From Pseudomonas sp. MWU13-2100 (GTDB lineage: Bacteria; Pseudomonadota; Gammaproteobacteria; Pseudomonadales; Pseudomonadaceae), in the NCBI RefSeq assembly GCF_023242365.1, contig NZ_JALLIX010000012.1, forward strand, positions 62,001 through 126,000: a stretch of 64,000 bases of DNA. Reading direction: 5' to 3'. The position numbers were made by a program, and so were the translations under genes. Of this stretch, positions 54,914-62,771 are shown piece by piece. Under the pieces are notes generated by a model. It searched no databases and was not told the origin of the DNA. It was given only the letters and a program-made list of their open reading frames with translations. Position 1 is the stretch's first letter, and each line of letters starts with the position of its first letter.

Positions 54914-55942
54914 ATGTCGGCCACCAAGAAGCCCGTAAATACTCCATTGCATTTGCTCCAACAGTTGTCGGGCAGCCTGCTCGAGCATCTGGAAACTGCT
55001 TGCACCCAAGCCTTGGCTGATGCTGAAAAACTGCTCGCCAAACTGGAAAAGCAACGCGGTAAAGCCCAGGAAAAATTGCACAAGGCCCGCACCAAATTGC
55101 AGGACGCGGCCACTGCCGGAAAAGCCAAGGCACAGGCCAAGGCCAAGAGCGCGGTCGGTGAACTCGAAGAGTTGCTGGACAAGCTGAAAGCCAGCCAGTC
55201 GGACACCCGTGGCTACATCCTGCAACTCAAGCGTGATGCCCAGGAAAGCCTGAAACTGGCCCAGGGTGTTGGTCGTGTGAAAGAGGCGGTCACCAAGGCA
55301 CTGTCGAGCCGCACCGCTAAACCGGCTGCCGCCAAGCCCGCTGCGAAACCTGCCGCCGCGAAATCCGCTGCCGCCAAGCCTGCCGCGAAATCCGTCGCTG
55401 CCAAACCGGCTGCCGCCAAGCCCGCTGCAAAACCTGCCGCCGCGAAATCCGCTGCCGCCAAGCCGGCTGCCAAACCTGCGGCTGCCAAACCGGTTGCGGC
55501 CAAGCCCGCTGCAAAACCTGCTGCCGCGAAATCCGCTGCCGCCAAGCCTGCCGCGAAACCAGCGGCTGCCAAACCGGTTGCCGCCAAACCGGCTGCAAAA
55601 CCTGCTGCCGCTAAACCGGTTGCCGCCAAGCCGGCTGCCAAACCTGCGGCTGCCAAACCGGTTGCGGCCAAGCCCGCCGCGAAACCTGCGGCCGCTAAAC
55701 CAGCTGCCGCCAAGCCCGCCGCAAAACCTGTTGCTGCCAAAGCTGCCGCCGCCAAGCCCGCCGCCAAACCTGTTGTTGCCAAGCCTGCCGCCGCAAAACC
55801 AGCAGCGGTAAAATCTGCCGTGAGCGCAGCCAAGCCGGCAGCGCCTGCCCAGATCGCGCCAGCCGCTGCGCCAACGGCTCCGGCTGCTCCGACCGCGCCA
55901 GCTGCCGTAGCACCTGCCGTAACCCCGAGCAGCGCTTCCTAA
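54914..55942 (+). CDS. algP: AlgP, histone H1-like repetitive regulatory protein
   Basis: This is a 342-residue protein in two parts. Residues 1-130 form a coiled-coil-prone domain (LLQQLSGSLLEHLETACTQALADAEKLLAKLEKQRGKAQEKLHKARTKLQ). Residues about 135-305 are almost only Lys-Pro-Ala-Ala units, like the C-terminal tail of histone H1, and bind DNA. The last 35 residues are Ala/Pro/Thr without lysine. In P. aeruginosa AlgP (AlgR3) is needed for full algD transcription and its repeat tract rearranges. CAGGAGG precedes ATG 54914. The end overlaps the convergent TIGR02444 gene by 4 bp. Confidence 0.95.
   Translation: MSATKKPVNTPLHLLQQLSGSLLEHLETACTQALADAEKLLAKLEKQRGKAQEKLHKARTKLQDAATAGKAKAQAKAKSAVGELEELLDKLKASQSDTRGYILQLKRDAQESLKLAQGVGRVKEAVTKALSSRTAKPAAAKPAAKPAAAKSAAAKPAAKSVAAKPAAAKPAAKPAAAKSAAAKPAAKPAAAKPVAAKPAAKPAAAKSAAAKPAAKPAAAKPVAAKPAAKPAAAKPVAAKPAAKPAAAKPVAAKPAAKPAAAKPAAAKPAAKPVAAKAAAAKPAAKPVVAKPAAAKPAAVKSAVSAAKPAAPAQIAPAAAPTAPAAPTAPAAVAPAVTPSSAS
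55318..55830 (+). repeat. algP KPAA coding repeat tract
   Basis: About 500 bp is built from 12-bp units coding Lys-Pro-Ala-Ala and Ala-Ala-Lys variants. Longer blocks, such as GCCGCCAAGCCCGCTGCAAA with its neighbours, recur several times. The antisense and other frames stay open across it because of the unit length, which explains spurious Ala/Gly- and Arg/Pro-rich frames. Confidence 0.93.
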
Positions 55943-56403
55943 GCCTGGCTCACCGCGACGCGCAGCTGCCGCAGCGCGTCGCTATTCAGCCGTGCGGCCT
56001 GGCGGGTGACAGCCTCCAGCCACGCGTCGAGATCTTCCGCTCCGACCTCTGGCCAATCCCGCGCCAGCGCTTCCAGGCGCTGCAATAGCTGTTGTTCGGC
56101 GGCCAGTTCCAGCGCCTTGACCTGATCCCTCAGTACCTTCAACTCGACGTCCTCCGCGGCCGCCGTGCGCCATTGCGTGCGTAGCTGTCGCAGTGGCTGC
56201 ACCACCTGCTCGTGCCAGGGCTCGGCGAGTGCCTGTAATTGCCGCGCGCGTTCGGCCTCGCAGCCTACCCCGCGCTGGCCCAGCCAGGCCGCGCAGAGCA
56301 GCAGGCAGACATTCGCCCCCTGCGCCTGGAGTGTCAGGCAGGTTTGTTCCACGCCGGGTTTGGCGTAGGTGTTCAGGGAAAACGTCCACAGGTCAGCATG
56401 CAT
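55939..56403 (-). CDS. TIGR02444 family protein
   Basis: This is a 154-residue helical cytoplasmic protein. The opening MHADLWTFSLNTYAKPGVEQTCLTLQAQGANVCLLLCAAWL is the TIGR02444 signature, followed by LAEPWHEQVVQPLRQLR and several long helices. No biochemical role is known to me. The gene converges on algP with a 4-bp overlap of ends and diverges from the ABC-F gene, 50 bp away. Confidence 0.9.
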   Translation of the reverse strand: MHADLWTFSLNTYAKPGVEQTCLTLQAQGANVCLLLCAAWLGQRGVGCEAERARQLQALAEPWHEQVVQPLRQLRTQWRTAAAEDVELKVLRDQVKALELAAEQQLLQRLEALARDWPEVGAEDLDAWLEAVTRQAARLNSDALRQLRVAVSQA

Positions 56404-56453
56404 GGTGAGATCCGCGCCAGTTGCGAGGGAAGCTGGTAGACTCCGCCGCCATT

Positions 56454-58364
56454 ATGATTCGACTTCAGAACCTGACTTTACAGCGTGGCCCGCAACGTCT
56501 GCTAGAAGACGCCGAGCTGACCCTGCACGCCGGCCACAAAGCCGGCCTGATCGGTGCCAACGGCGCCGGCAAATCCAGCCTGTTCGCCCTGCTACGAGGC
56601 GAGCTGCACCCTGACTCGGGTGATTGCTTCCTGCCGGCCGATTGGCGTATCGCCCACATGCGCCAGGAGGTCGATACCCTCGAACGCCTGGCGGTCGACT
56701 ACGTGCTCGATGGTGACGTGCGCCTGCGCCAGGTGCAACACGACCTGGCGGCGGCCGAAGCGGCCCATGACGGTGCCGCCCAGGCCCGCCTGCACTCCGA
56801 GCTCGACAGCGCCGACGGCTACACCGCCGATGCCCGTGCGCGCAAGCTGCTGGCGGGGCTCGGTTTCACCAACGACCAGATGGACCATCAGGTCTCGGCT
56901 TTCTCCGGTGGCTGGCGGATGCGCCTGAACCTGGCGCAGGCGTTGATGTGTCCGTCGGACCTGTTGCTGCTCGACGAACCGACCAACCACCTGGATCTCG
57001 ACGCAATCATCTGGCTGGAAGACTGGCTCAAGAGTTACCCCGGTACCTTGCTGCTGATCTCCCACGACCGTGACTTCCTCGACGAAGTGGTCGATCACGT
57101 GGCCCATGTCGACCAGCGCAAGATCACCCTCTATCGCGGTGGCTACACCGCGTTCGAGCGCGCCCGTGCCGAGCGTCTGGCCCAGCAGCAGCAGGCTTAC
57201 GAGAAGCAGCAGGCGCAGCGTGCGCACATGGAAAGCTACATTGCCCGCTTCAAGGCCCAGGCTACCAAGGCCCGCCAGGCCCAGAGCCGGATCAAGGCCC
57301 TGGAGCGGATGGAAGAGCTGTCCGCGGCCCATGTCGATTCGCCTTTCGATTTTGTGTTCCGCGAGTCGCAGAAAATTTCCAGTCCGCTGCTCGACCTGTC
57401 CGACGCGCGCCTGGGGTATGGCGACAAGACCGTCCTGGAGAAGGTCAAGCTGCAACTGACCCCGGGTGCCCGGATCGGCCTGCTCGGCCCCAACGGCGCG
57501 GGCAAGTCGACGCTGATCAAGAACCTCGCCGGCGAGCTGTCGCCGCTGGCGGGGCGGATGACCCGCGGTGAAAACACCGTGGTCGGTTACTTTGCCCAGC
57601 ACCAGCTCGATTCGCTGGACTCCAAGGCCAGCCCGTTGCTACACCTGCAGCGCCTGGCGCCGACCGAGCGCGAACAGCCCCTGCGCGACTTCCTCGGGGG
57701 TTTCGACTTCCGTGGCGCGCGGATCGACGAGCCGGTGCTGAATTTCTCCGGTGGCGAAAAGGCCCGCCTGGCACTGGCCCTGATCGCCTGGGAGCGGCCG
57801 AATCTGTTGCTGCTCGATGAGCCGACCAACCACCTCGACCTGGAAATGCGCCTGGCGCTGACCATGGCTTTGCAGGAATTCAGCGGTGCGGTGCTGGTGG
57901 TCTCCCACGACCGTCATCTGCTCAAAAGCACCACCGACAATTTCTACCTGGTGGCAGACGGCAAGGTCGAGGAGTTCGACGGCGATCTGGAAGACTACGC
58001 CCGCTGGCTGGTCGAGTATCGCCAGCGCAATGCACCGGTGAGCAATACGCCGGTCAATCTCGACAAGACCGATAAGAAAGCCCAGCGTCAGCAGGCCGCC
58101 GCGTTGCGTCAGCAACTGGCCCCGCACAAACGTGAGGCCGACAAGCTCGAAGCCGAGTTGGGCAAGCTGCACGAGAAGCTGGCGAAGATCGAGGCGAGCC
58201 TGGGTGACAGCGCGGTCTACGAGGCGGCGCGCAAGGATGAACTGCGTGACCTGCTGGCCGAACAGGCCAAGTTGAAAGTGCGTGAGTCCCAGCTGGAAGA
58301 GGCGTGGATGGAAGCCCTGGAACTGCTGGAAAGCATGCAGGCGGAGTTGGAAGCGTTGTCCTGA
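56454..58364 (+). CDS. ABC-F family ATPase YheS
   Basis: This is a 636-residue protein with two ABC modules and no membrane segments. Module 1 has Walker A GANGAGKSS, signature FSGGW and Walker B LLLLDEPTNHLD; module 2 has GPNGAGKSTL, NFSGGEKARLAL and LLLLDEPTNHLD. A charged linker lies between and a C-terminal coiled coil follows (about 555-636, QQLAPHKREADKLEAELGKLHEKLAKIE). ABC-F proteins act on the ribosome E site to relieve stalls. The length and C-terminal coil match YheS. The start MIRLQNLT (56454) is the family start. Confidence 0.94.
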   Translation: MIRLQNLTLQRGPQRLLEDAELTLHAGHKAGLIGANGAGKSSLFALLRGELHPDSGDCFLPADWRIAHMRQEVDTLERLAVDYVLDGDVRLRQVQHDLAAAEAAHDGAAQARLHSELDSADGYTADARARKLLAGLGFTNDQMDHQVSAFSGGWRMRLNLAQALMCPSDLLLLDEPTNHLDLDAIIWLEDWLKSYPGTLLLISHDRDFLDEVVDHVAHVDQRKITLYRGGYTAFERARAERLAQQQQAYEKQQAQRAHMESYIARFKAQATKARQAQSRIKALERMEELSAAHVDSPFDFVFRESQKISSPLLDLSDARLGYGDKTVLEKVKLQLTPGARIGLLGPNGAGKSTLIKNLAGELSPLAGRMTRGENTVVGYFAQHQLDSLDSKASPLLHLQRLAPTEREQPLRDFLGGFDFRGARIDEPVLNFSGGEKARLALALIAWERPNLLLLDEPTNHLDLEMRLALTMALQEFSGAVLVVSHDRHLLKSTTDNFYLVADGKVEEFDGDLEDYARWLVEYRQRNAPVSNTPVNLDKTDKKAQRQQAAALRQQLAPHKREADKLEAELGKLHEKLAKIEASLGDSAVYEAARKDELRDLLAEQAKLKVRESQLEEAWMEALELLESMQAELEALS

Positions 58365-58395
58365 CGGGCTCGGTGACCTTAACTCTGGTCGAAAT

Positions 58396-58530
58396 TTGTG
58401 GCGAGCGGGCTTGCCCGCGCTGGGGCGCGAAGCGGCCCTAAAACAGGTGACCGCGCTCTGCCTGACACAATGAGGCGGCTGGTTTTAGGGCTGCTCCGCA
58501 GCCCAGCGCGGGCAAGCCCGCTCGCCACAA
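58396..58530. repeat. REP pair, GGCGAGCGGGCTTGCCCGCGC type
   Basis: TTGTGGCGAGCGGGCTTGCC (from 58396) is mirrored by ...GCAAGCCCGCTCGCCACAA to 58530, with inner GCGGCCCTAAAAC / GGTTTTAGGGCTGC. It lies downstream of the ABC-F gene in a 289-bp gap. Confidence 0.88.
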
Positions 58531-58653
58531 GTCCGTGTCCGGTTTCAAAGTGGATCAAGCCCAACGACATCTCTGGCCGACAAAAAACGATAGTCAATTT
58601 CACGCCCACGGATTAGCTTAGAGGTTTGTTACAACTCTTATCCGAGGTGCGTG

Positions 58654-59286
58654 ATGCTGCTTGAGACATGGCTGGCCTTTTTCGCCGCGTGCTGGGTCAT
58701 CAGCCTATCCCCGGGGGCTGGCGCCATCGCCTCGATGTCCAGCGGCCTGCAATACGGCTTCCTGCGTGGCTACTGGAACGCCCTCGGCCTGCAACTGGGC
58801 CTGGCGGCGCAGATCGCGGTGATCGCCGCAGGCGTCGGGGCGATCCTCGCGGCTTCTTCCTCGGCCTTCTATGCCATCAAATGGTTCGGCGTGGTCTACC
58901 TGGTGTACCTGGCGGTCAAGCAATGGCGCGCGCTGCCCAGCAACATGACCGAAGAGTCCACGATTCGCCCGGTCGGCAGGCCGCTGACCCTGATGTTCCG
59001 TGGTTTCCTGGTGAACGTCAGCAACCCCAAGGCGTTGGTGTTCATGCTCGCGGTGCTGCCGCAGTTCATCGATCCCCATGCACCGCTGGTGCATCAGTAC
59101 CTGATCCTGGGCGTGACCATGATTGCCGTCGACATGGTTGTCATGGCCGGCTACACGGGCCTGGCGGCCAAGGTCCTGCGCCTGCTGCGCACGCCCAAGC
59201 AGCAGCGCCGGATGAACCGTACCTTTGCCGGTTTGTTCGTCGGTGCGGCGGGGTTTCTGGCAACCTTGCACAAGGCGACCACCTGA
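58654..59286 (+). CDS. LysE/RhtB family amino-acid exporter
   Basis: This is a 210-residue inner-membrane protein with about six helices. The N-terminus has the LysE/RhtB signature SLSPGAGAIASMSSGLQYGFLRGYWNALGLQLG, and the central RGFLVNVSNPKALVFMLAVLPQFID is also diagnostic. Family members export amino acids such as homoserine, threonine or lysine. ATG 58654 is properly spaced from GAGG, GTG 58651 is not. It is a single gene; the substrate is not determined. Confidence 0.92.
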   Translation: MLLETWLAFFAACWVISLSPGAGAIASMSSGLQYGFLRGYWNALGLQLGLAAQIAVIAAGVGAILAASSSAFYAIKWFGVVYLVYLAVKQWRALPSNMTEESTIRPVGRPLTLMFRGFLVNVSNPKALVFMLAVLPQFIDPHAPLVHQYLILGVTMIAVDMVVMAGYTGLAAKVLRLLRTPKQQRRMNRTFAGLFVGAAGFLATLHKATT

Positions 59287-59307
59287 GGTTCATCGTTGTC
59301 TGATCGG

Positions 59308-59407
59308 ACGCCTTCGCGAGCAAGCTCTGCTCCCACAGGTTTTGTGTCGATCCGCGAATTCTGGGGCGCCCTTTTTTCCTGTGGAGGCCGGCTTGCCGGC
59401 GATGAAG
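59308..59407. repeat. Two solo REP-like arms
   Basis: CGCGAGCAAGCTCTGCTCCC (59313-59332) resembles one arm of the 4472 element, and CTGTGGAGGCCGGCTTGCCG (about 59380-59399) is an arm of another type. They do not pair with one another and appear to be separate remnants. Confidence 0.5.
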
Positions 59408-59424
59408 GATAACGCGCTCGCGGA

Positions 59425-60168
59425 TCAGTGCAGAACCCGTGGCGCCTCATCCGGCGGCAGGTTATTGCGTAGCGGCGGCGCCGAACCCGGGCCCATGTCC
59501 GGCCCTCCCAGCTGCAGGCTCAACTGCCGCGCCACATCTTCGCCCAGCGCCTTGGACACATCGCGCACCACCCGCGGCCGGTTCAGCGACACGTGGATGT
59601 CCCGGCTGTTGACCAGCTTGGTGTCCTGGCCTTCGCCCATGGCGGTGAACGCCGAGGTGATCTCGTAGGTGCGGGTATTGATCAGGCTGAAATCACCGAC
59701 CAGGGTCAGCCCCAGCACCGCCGAGTAGCTGTTGGTGTTGGCCAGCTCGTTGATGTCCTGGGTGAAGTCGATGTCCGACACGGTGCCAAACAGCACGAAG
59801 TCGGCACCCTTGAAGCTGCCGCCCTTGATCCGCTTGATGACGTCGTAGACATCCCCCTTGGAACTGGTGGTATAGGGCGTGCCCTGGACCAGCTGGAACA
59901 TCCCGCTGCGCAGGATCTCACCCTTGATATCGCCAGTGAACCGGCGCAGCTCGCCTTGCTCGATATAGCTGCTGCGGCTTTCGTACTCGTCGTAGTTCGA
60001 CGAACCACTGGCGCCGTAATAGCTCTCCTGGTGGTTGTCCCGCGCCGAGATAGTGTGGATGTACTGTTCCACCTGCGCCTGGTACGCCAGGTCCGCCACC
60101 GCCACTTTGGGCGCGGCCTGGGCGCTGAAGGCGCAGACCAGGCCGATCATGCCAATCCATGCACGCAT
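59425..60168 (-). CDS. Exported CsgG/LpoB-fold protein
   Basis: This is a 247-residue protein with a signal peptide (MRAWIGMIGLVCAFSAQA) and no lipobox cysteine. The mature part starts PKVAVADLAYQAQVEQYI, then ELRRFTGDIKGEILRSGMFQLVQG, GADFVLFGTVSDID and SLINTRTYEITSAFTAMGEG. This is the sequence pattern of the CsgG/LpoB/TolB-N type alpha/beta fold. A Tyr/Ser-rich insert (residues about 48-70, YYGASGSSNYDEYESRSSY) separates the first strand from the first helix. It follows the LpoB-like gene by 3 bp, so it is made with it. The function is unknown. Confidence 0.78.
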   Translation of the reverse strand: MRAWIGMIGLVCAFSAQAAPKVAVADLAYQAQVEQYIHTISARDNHQESYYGASGSSNYDEYESRSSYIEQGELRRFTGDIKGEILRSGMFQLVQGTPYTTSSKGDVYDVIKRIKGGSFKGADFVLFGTVSDIDFTQDINELANTNSYSAVLGLTLVGDFSLINTRTYEITSAFTAMGEGQDTKLVNSRDIHVSLNRPRVVRDVSKALGEDVARQLSLQLGGPDMGPGSAPPLRNNLPPDEAPRVLH

Positions 60169-60171
60169 TGT

Positions 60172-60762
60172 TCAACGCTCCGTGGTTTTGCGGATCTCTT
60201 TTTCGTCCATCCATTCGGCCAGGCCGCTTTCGACGTCGATCAGTTGCAGGCTGAACTTGTAGAACACGTCCTTGTAGTCGCTGCTGCGCTTGACGATCGA
60301 GCTGATCGAACCTTCCAGGCGGTACTTGGCGGCGATCATGTTGCCGGTCTTGCTGACGGTGTTCTTCTTGTACAGGCCGCTCTGGTTCTGCAACTTCAAC
60401 TGGTCGACCTGGCTCTGCATCTCGGTATTGTCGCTGGCGAAGCGGGCGGTGCCGCTCTTCATCAGTTGGGTCTTGATCGAGGTGGTGATCTCGCGGGTAT
60501 CGATGTACTCGCTGGTCTTGTTCTTCACGTCGTAGACCTGCACCACCGGACGCCCTTGCAGAACGCCGGATTGGGCCAGGGAACGAGTCATGGACTCGGC
60601 GATCATCTGCAGGTCGGTGGAACCGAACTCGTTGGTCACCAGTTCCACGGCCTTGGTGTCGCCATAGCTGATATTTTTCCCGCCCAGCACAGGCGAGGTG
60701 TTGTTGGCGCAGCCGCTGGCCAGCAGGGCGATGACGGTAACGAGGGACAGGCGTGCAAACAT
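60172..60762 (-). CDS. LpoB-family lipoprotein (penicillin-binding protein activator-like)
   Basis: This is a 196-residue lipoprotein with lipobox LLASGC (Cys18). The mature part NNTSPVLGGKNISYGDTKAVELVTNEFGSTDLQMIAESMTRSLAQSG, followed by GRPVVQVYDVKNKTSEYIDTREITTSIKTQLMKSG and MIAAKYRLEGSIS, is a clear LpoB pattern. In E. coli LpoB activates PBP1b, with ycfL beside lpoB as here. In P. aeruginosa PBP1b is activated by the unrelated LpoP, so this protein may have another partner. GAAGAG precedes ATG 60762. Confidence 0.88.
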   Translation of the reverse strand: MFARLSLVTVIALLASGCANNTSPVLGGKNISYGDTKAVELVTNEFGSTDLQMIAESMTRSLAQSGVLQGRPVVQVYDVKNKTSEYIDTREITTSIKTQLMKSGTARFASDNTEMQSQVDQLKLQNQSGLYKKNTVSKTGNMIAAKYRLEGSISSIVKRSSDYKDVFYKFSLQLIDVESGLAEWMDEKEIRKTTER

Positions 60763-60804
60763 GGAATGATTCTCTTCAAAAGGACGCGAGAGGGCGGCGT
60801 CGAC

Positions 60805-61176
60805 TCAGGGGGTTTTGACTTCAAGACGGAAATCGGTGGCCTTGGGCGTCGGTGCGATGGCCGGCAGGAAGGTGCTCTGGGCGCCATACAGGTTCAGGGT
60901 CTTCCAGACTTCGTCGTCGGCCACCGGGAAACCGTCGTTGCCCAACCAGGCGAAACGGTAATACATCATCTTGTTCTTGGTGCGGGTGTTGCTCAGCTGC
61001 ACCTTGACGGTCAGGAAGCCGTTTTCCCGGGCGACGCGGATGGCGCCGACCTCGATGTTCTCCATTTCGCCCATGGCGACGATCTTGCTCGCCGCGCTAC
61101 CAGGGGCTGGAGGTGGCGGGGTGGCGCACCCGGCCAGCAGGGCCAGGGCGACGGCAGCAGTCAGTTTGAAACGCAT
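60805..61176 (-). CDS. YcfL-like lipoprotein (DUF1425)
   Basis: This is a 123-residue lipoprotein with signal MRFKLTAAVALALLAGC, lipobox LLAGC and Cys17. A Pro/Ala linker follows, then a DUF1425-type beta domain: ENGFLTVKVQLSNTRTKNKMMYYRFAWLGNDGFPV...WKTLNLYGAQSTFLPAIAPTPKATDFRL. ATG 61176 has GGAG nine bases upstream; the frame to 61197 was not used. It lies between COG3014 and LpoB genes in a co-directional cluster, as ycfL lies next to lpoB in E. coli. No function is known. Confidence 0.88.
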   Translation of the reverse strand: MRFKLTAAVALALLAGCATPPPPAPGSAASKIVAMGEMENIEVGAIRVARENGFLTVKVQLSNTRTKNKMMYYRFAWLGNDGFPVADDEVWKTLNLYGAQSTFLPAIAPTPKATDFRLEVKTP

Positions 61177-61193
61177 GCACGAGACTCCGTTCT

Positions 61194-62591
61194 TCAAGGT
61201 TGTTTGAGGCTGGCCACGGCCATCGCCCCGGTATCCGCCAGCCGCTGAGTGGCTACGCCGCTGCTGAACACCTGGTTGCCGACGGCGCGCAGGCTGATGA
61301 CCTGATAGCGCCGGTCAACCGTGAACGCCACGCGCGAACCGCCCAGGGCGTTGGGCAAGGTCACCTGGTGCTCACCCTTTTTCAGGCGCAGGCGCACCAC
61401 CTGGGTGGTGTCCGGCAGGGTCCGCCAGGTCCGGGTGTCGGCGCCTTCGAGGACGGCGGAGGTGATGCCCACGGCCAGGCCGGCCAGCGGGTTGGTCTTG
61501 TTCAGTTTCGCCTGCGCCGCGCCGCGGCTGATGGCCCGCACGCTGGTACGCAGGATGATTCCCGGCATGTCATCACGCAGGGAGCGGCGGGACATGGCGG
61601 TGGTGCTGTTGAGCAGGGTCAGGTTCTGCGGCTGGCCGTCGACGCCGATCCGGGCGAAGGTGGCTGTCGAGGTGTCGGCCTGGATAACCGGGAACGACAG
61701 CGGAGTGATCACCAGATGCTTGTCGATCGGCAGTGGCAATGGGATGCTGATTGAGGTCCGGGACGGCGCCAGGCCGCTCTGTACTACGATCAGGATATCG
61801 CTGTCGTCATCCTTGCCCGCGGGCTTGTCGAGATTGACCAGCGCCTGCTCCAGCAGCGGCGTGTTCGGGCGCAGTTCGATGGCCTGGCGATAACCGGGCG
61901 CGGCAAGATCTTTCTCGCCGATGGCTTCGTAGACGAAACCGGCCAGGTAGTGACTGAACGCGCTCTGGTAGCTGTTCTTCAGACCGACCACTTCCGGCGC
62001 GTCGAGGCTGGCCACCGGATAGCCCTGGAGGTCCTTGTACTGGGTCTTGATGCCCTGCTGGTTGGCCTCGGTTTCACTCTTGAGGTACTGCTTGTCACGC
62101 AGGTCGGCGATCACCGCTTCGCGTTCATGGGTTTTCTTGATGGCGATACGGGCGCCGTCGAAATCATTCAGGGCCAGCTGGTTCAGCGCCATCTGGGTGG
62201 TCAGCATGACCTTTTCGTAGTCATAGCCTTCGTAGCGACGGACCTTGTCGTTGATCAGGAAGCTGCCGAACTGGGCGAGGTACTTGGCGCTGTCCAGTTT
62301 GACTGCGTCTTCCCACTGGCCAACCATCTGGTCGGCACTGCCCCAGGCTTTCTGGCTGCCGGCCAGGTCGCCCTTGGCTTGCAGCAACTCGCCTTTTTCG
62401 AAGTAATACAGCAGGTCCTTGTCGGCGTCGCCGTTGTTCTTTTCCAGCAGGGTCAGCGCCCCGTCAACATTACCCGAGGCCAGTTGCTGGTTGGTTTGCG
62501 TCAGTTCAGTGTCGTAGCTGCGGATCATCGAACAGCCAGACAGCAAGGTCGCGGCGCCGAGGGCGAACGAGAGGAGGGCACGGGATGCCAT
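61194..62591 (-). CDS. COG3014 family lipoprotein
   Basis: This is a 465-residue protein. The signal peptide ends in lipobox LLSGC (Cys20). Residues 25-260 look like helical TPR-type repeats (GNVDGALTLLEKNNGDADKDLLYYFEKGELLQAKGDLAGSQKAW; AFSHYLAGFVYEAIGEKDLAAPGYRQAIELRPNTPLLEQAL). The C-terminal half is beta-rich, with ALVNL..DSDILIVVQSGLAP and a final VTLPNALGGSRVAFTVDRRYQVISLRAVG. GGGAAGAT precedes ATG 62591. It is closely similar to the next gene upstream at 62772, a tandem duplicate. The family has no known biochemical role. Confidence 0.88.
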   Translation of the reverse strand: MASRALLSFALGAATLLSGCSMIRSYDTELTQTNQQLASGNVDGALTLLEKNNGDADKDLLYYFEKGELLQAKGDLAGSQKAWGSADQMVGQWEDAVKLDSAKYLAQFGSFLINDKVRRYEGYDYEKVMLTTQMALNQLALNDFDGARIAIKKTHEREAVIADLRDKQYLKSETEANQQGIKTQYKDLQGYPVASLDAPEVVGLKNSYQSAFSHYLAGFVYEAIGEKDLAAPGYRQAIELRPNTPLLEQALVNLDKPAGKDDDSDILIVVQSGLAPSRTSISIPLPLPIDKHLVITPLSFPVIQADTSTATFARIGVDGQPQNLTLLNSTTAMSRRSLRDDMPGIILRTSVRAISRGAAQAKLNKTNPLAGLAVGITSAVLEGADTRTWRTLPDTTQVVRLRLKKGEHQVTLPNALGGSRVAFTVDRRYQVISLRAVGNQVFSSGVATQRLADTGAMAVASLKQP

Positions 62592-62677
62592 GGGATCTTC
62601 CCTGATAAAAAATCAGCCGAGCATGCTGGTCGGGCTGAGATGGACCCATTGAGAGGGAAAGTGGCTGCCCTGCCAAT

Positions 62678-62694
62678 TCCTCGCGAAACGAGGA
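62678..62694. other. Short hairpin between the COG3014 paralogues
   Basis: TCCTCG (62678-62683) pairs with CGAGGA (62689-62694) across CGAAA in the 180-bp gap between the two genes. It is followed by TTTT in the rightward direction only, so termination of the upstream leftward gene is doubtful. Confidence 0.4.
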
Positions 62695-62771
62695 GCTTTT
62701 AATGCCATATCGCAATAACGAAGGCGCGCCAGTATAACCGTGGCCATTGGCTATGTAATGGCTTTTTAGTG

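Noticed and set aside
55213..55833. Leftward 206-residue Ala/Gly-rich open frame opposite algP
   Set aside because: It is the complement of the KPAA repeat; unit length keeps the frame open without selection.
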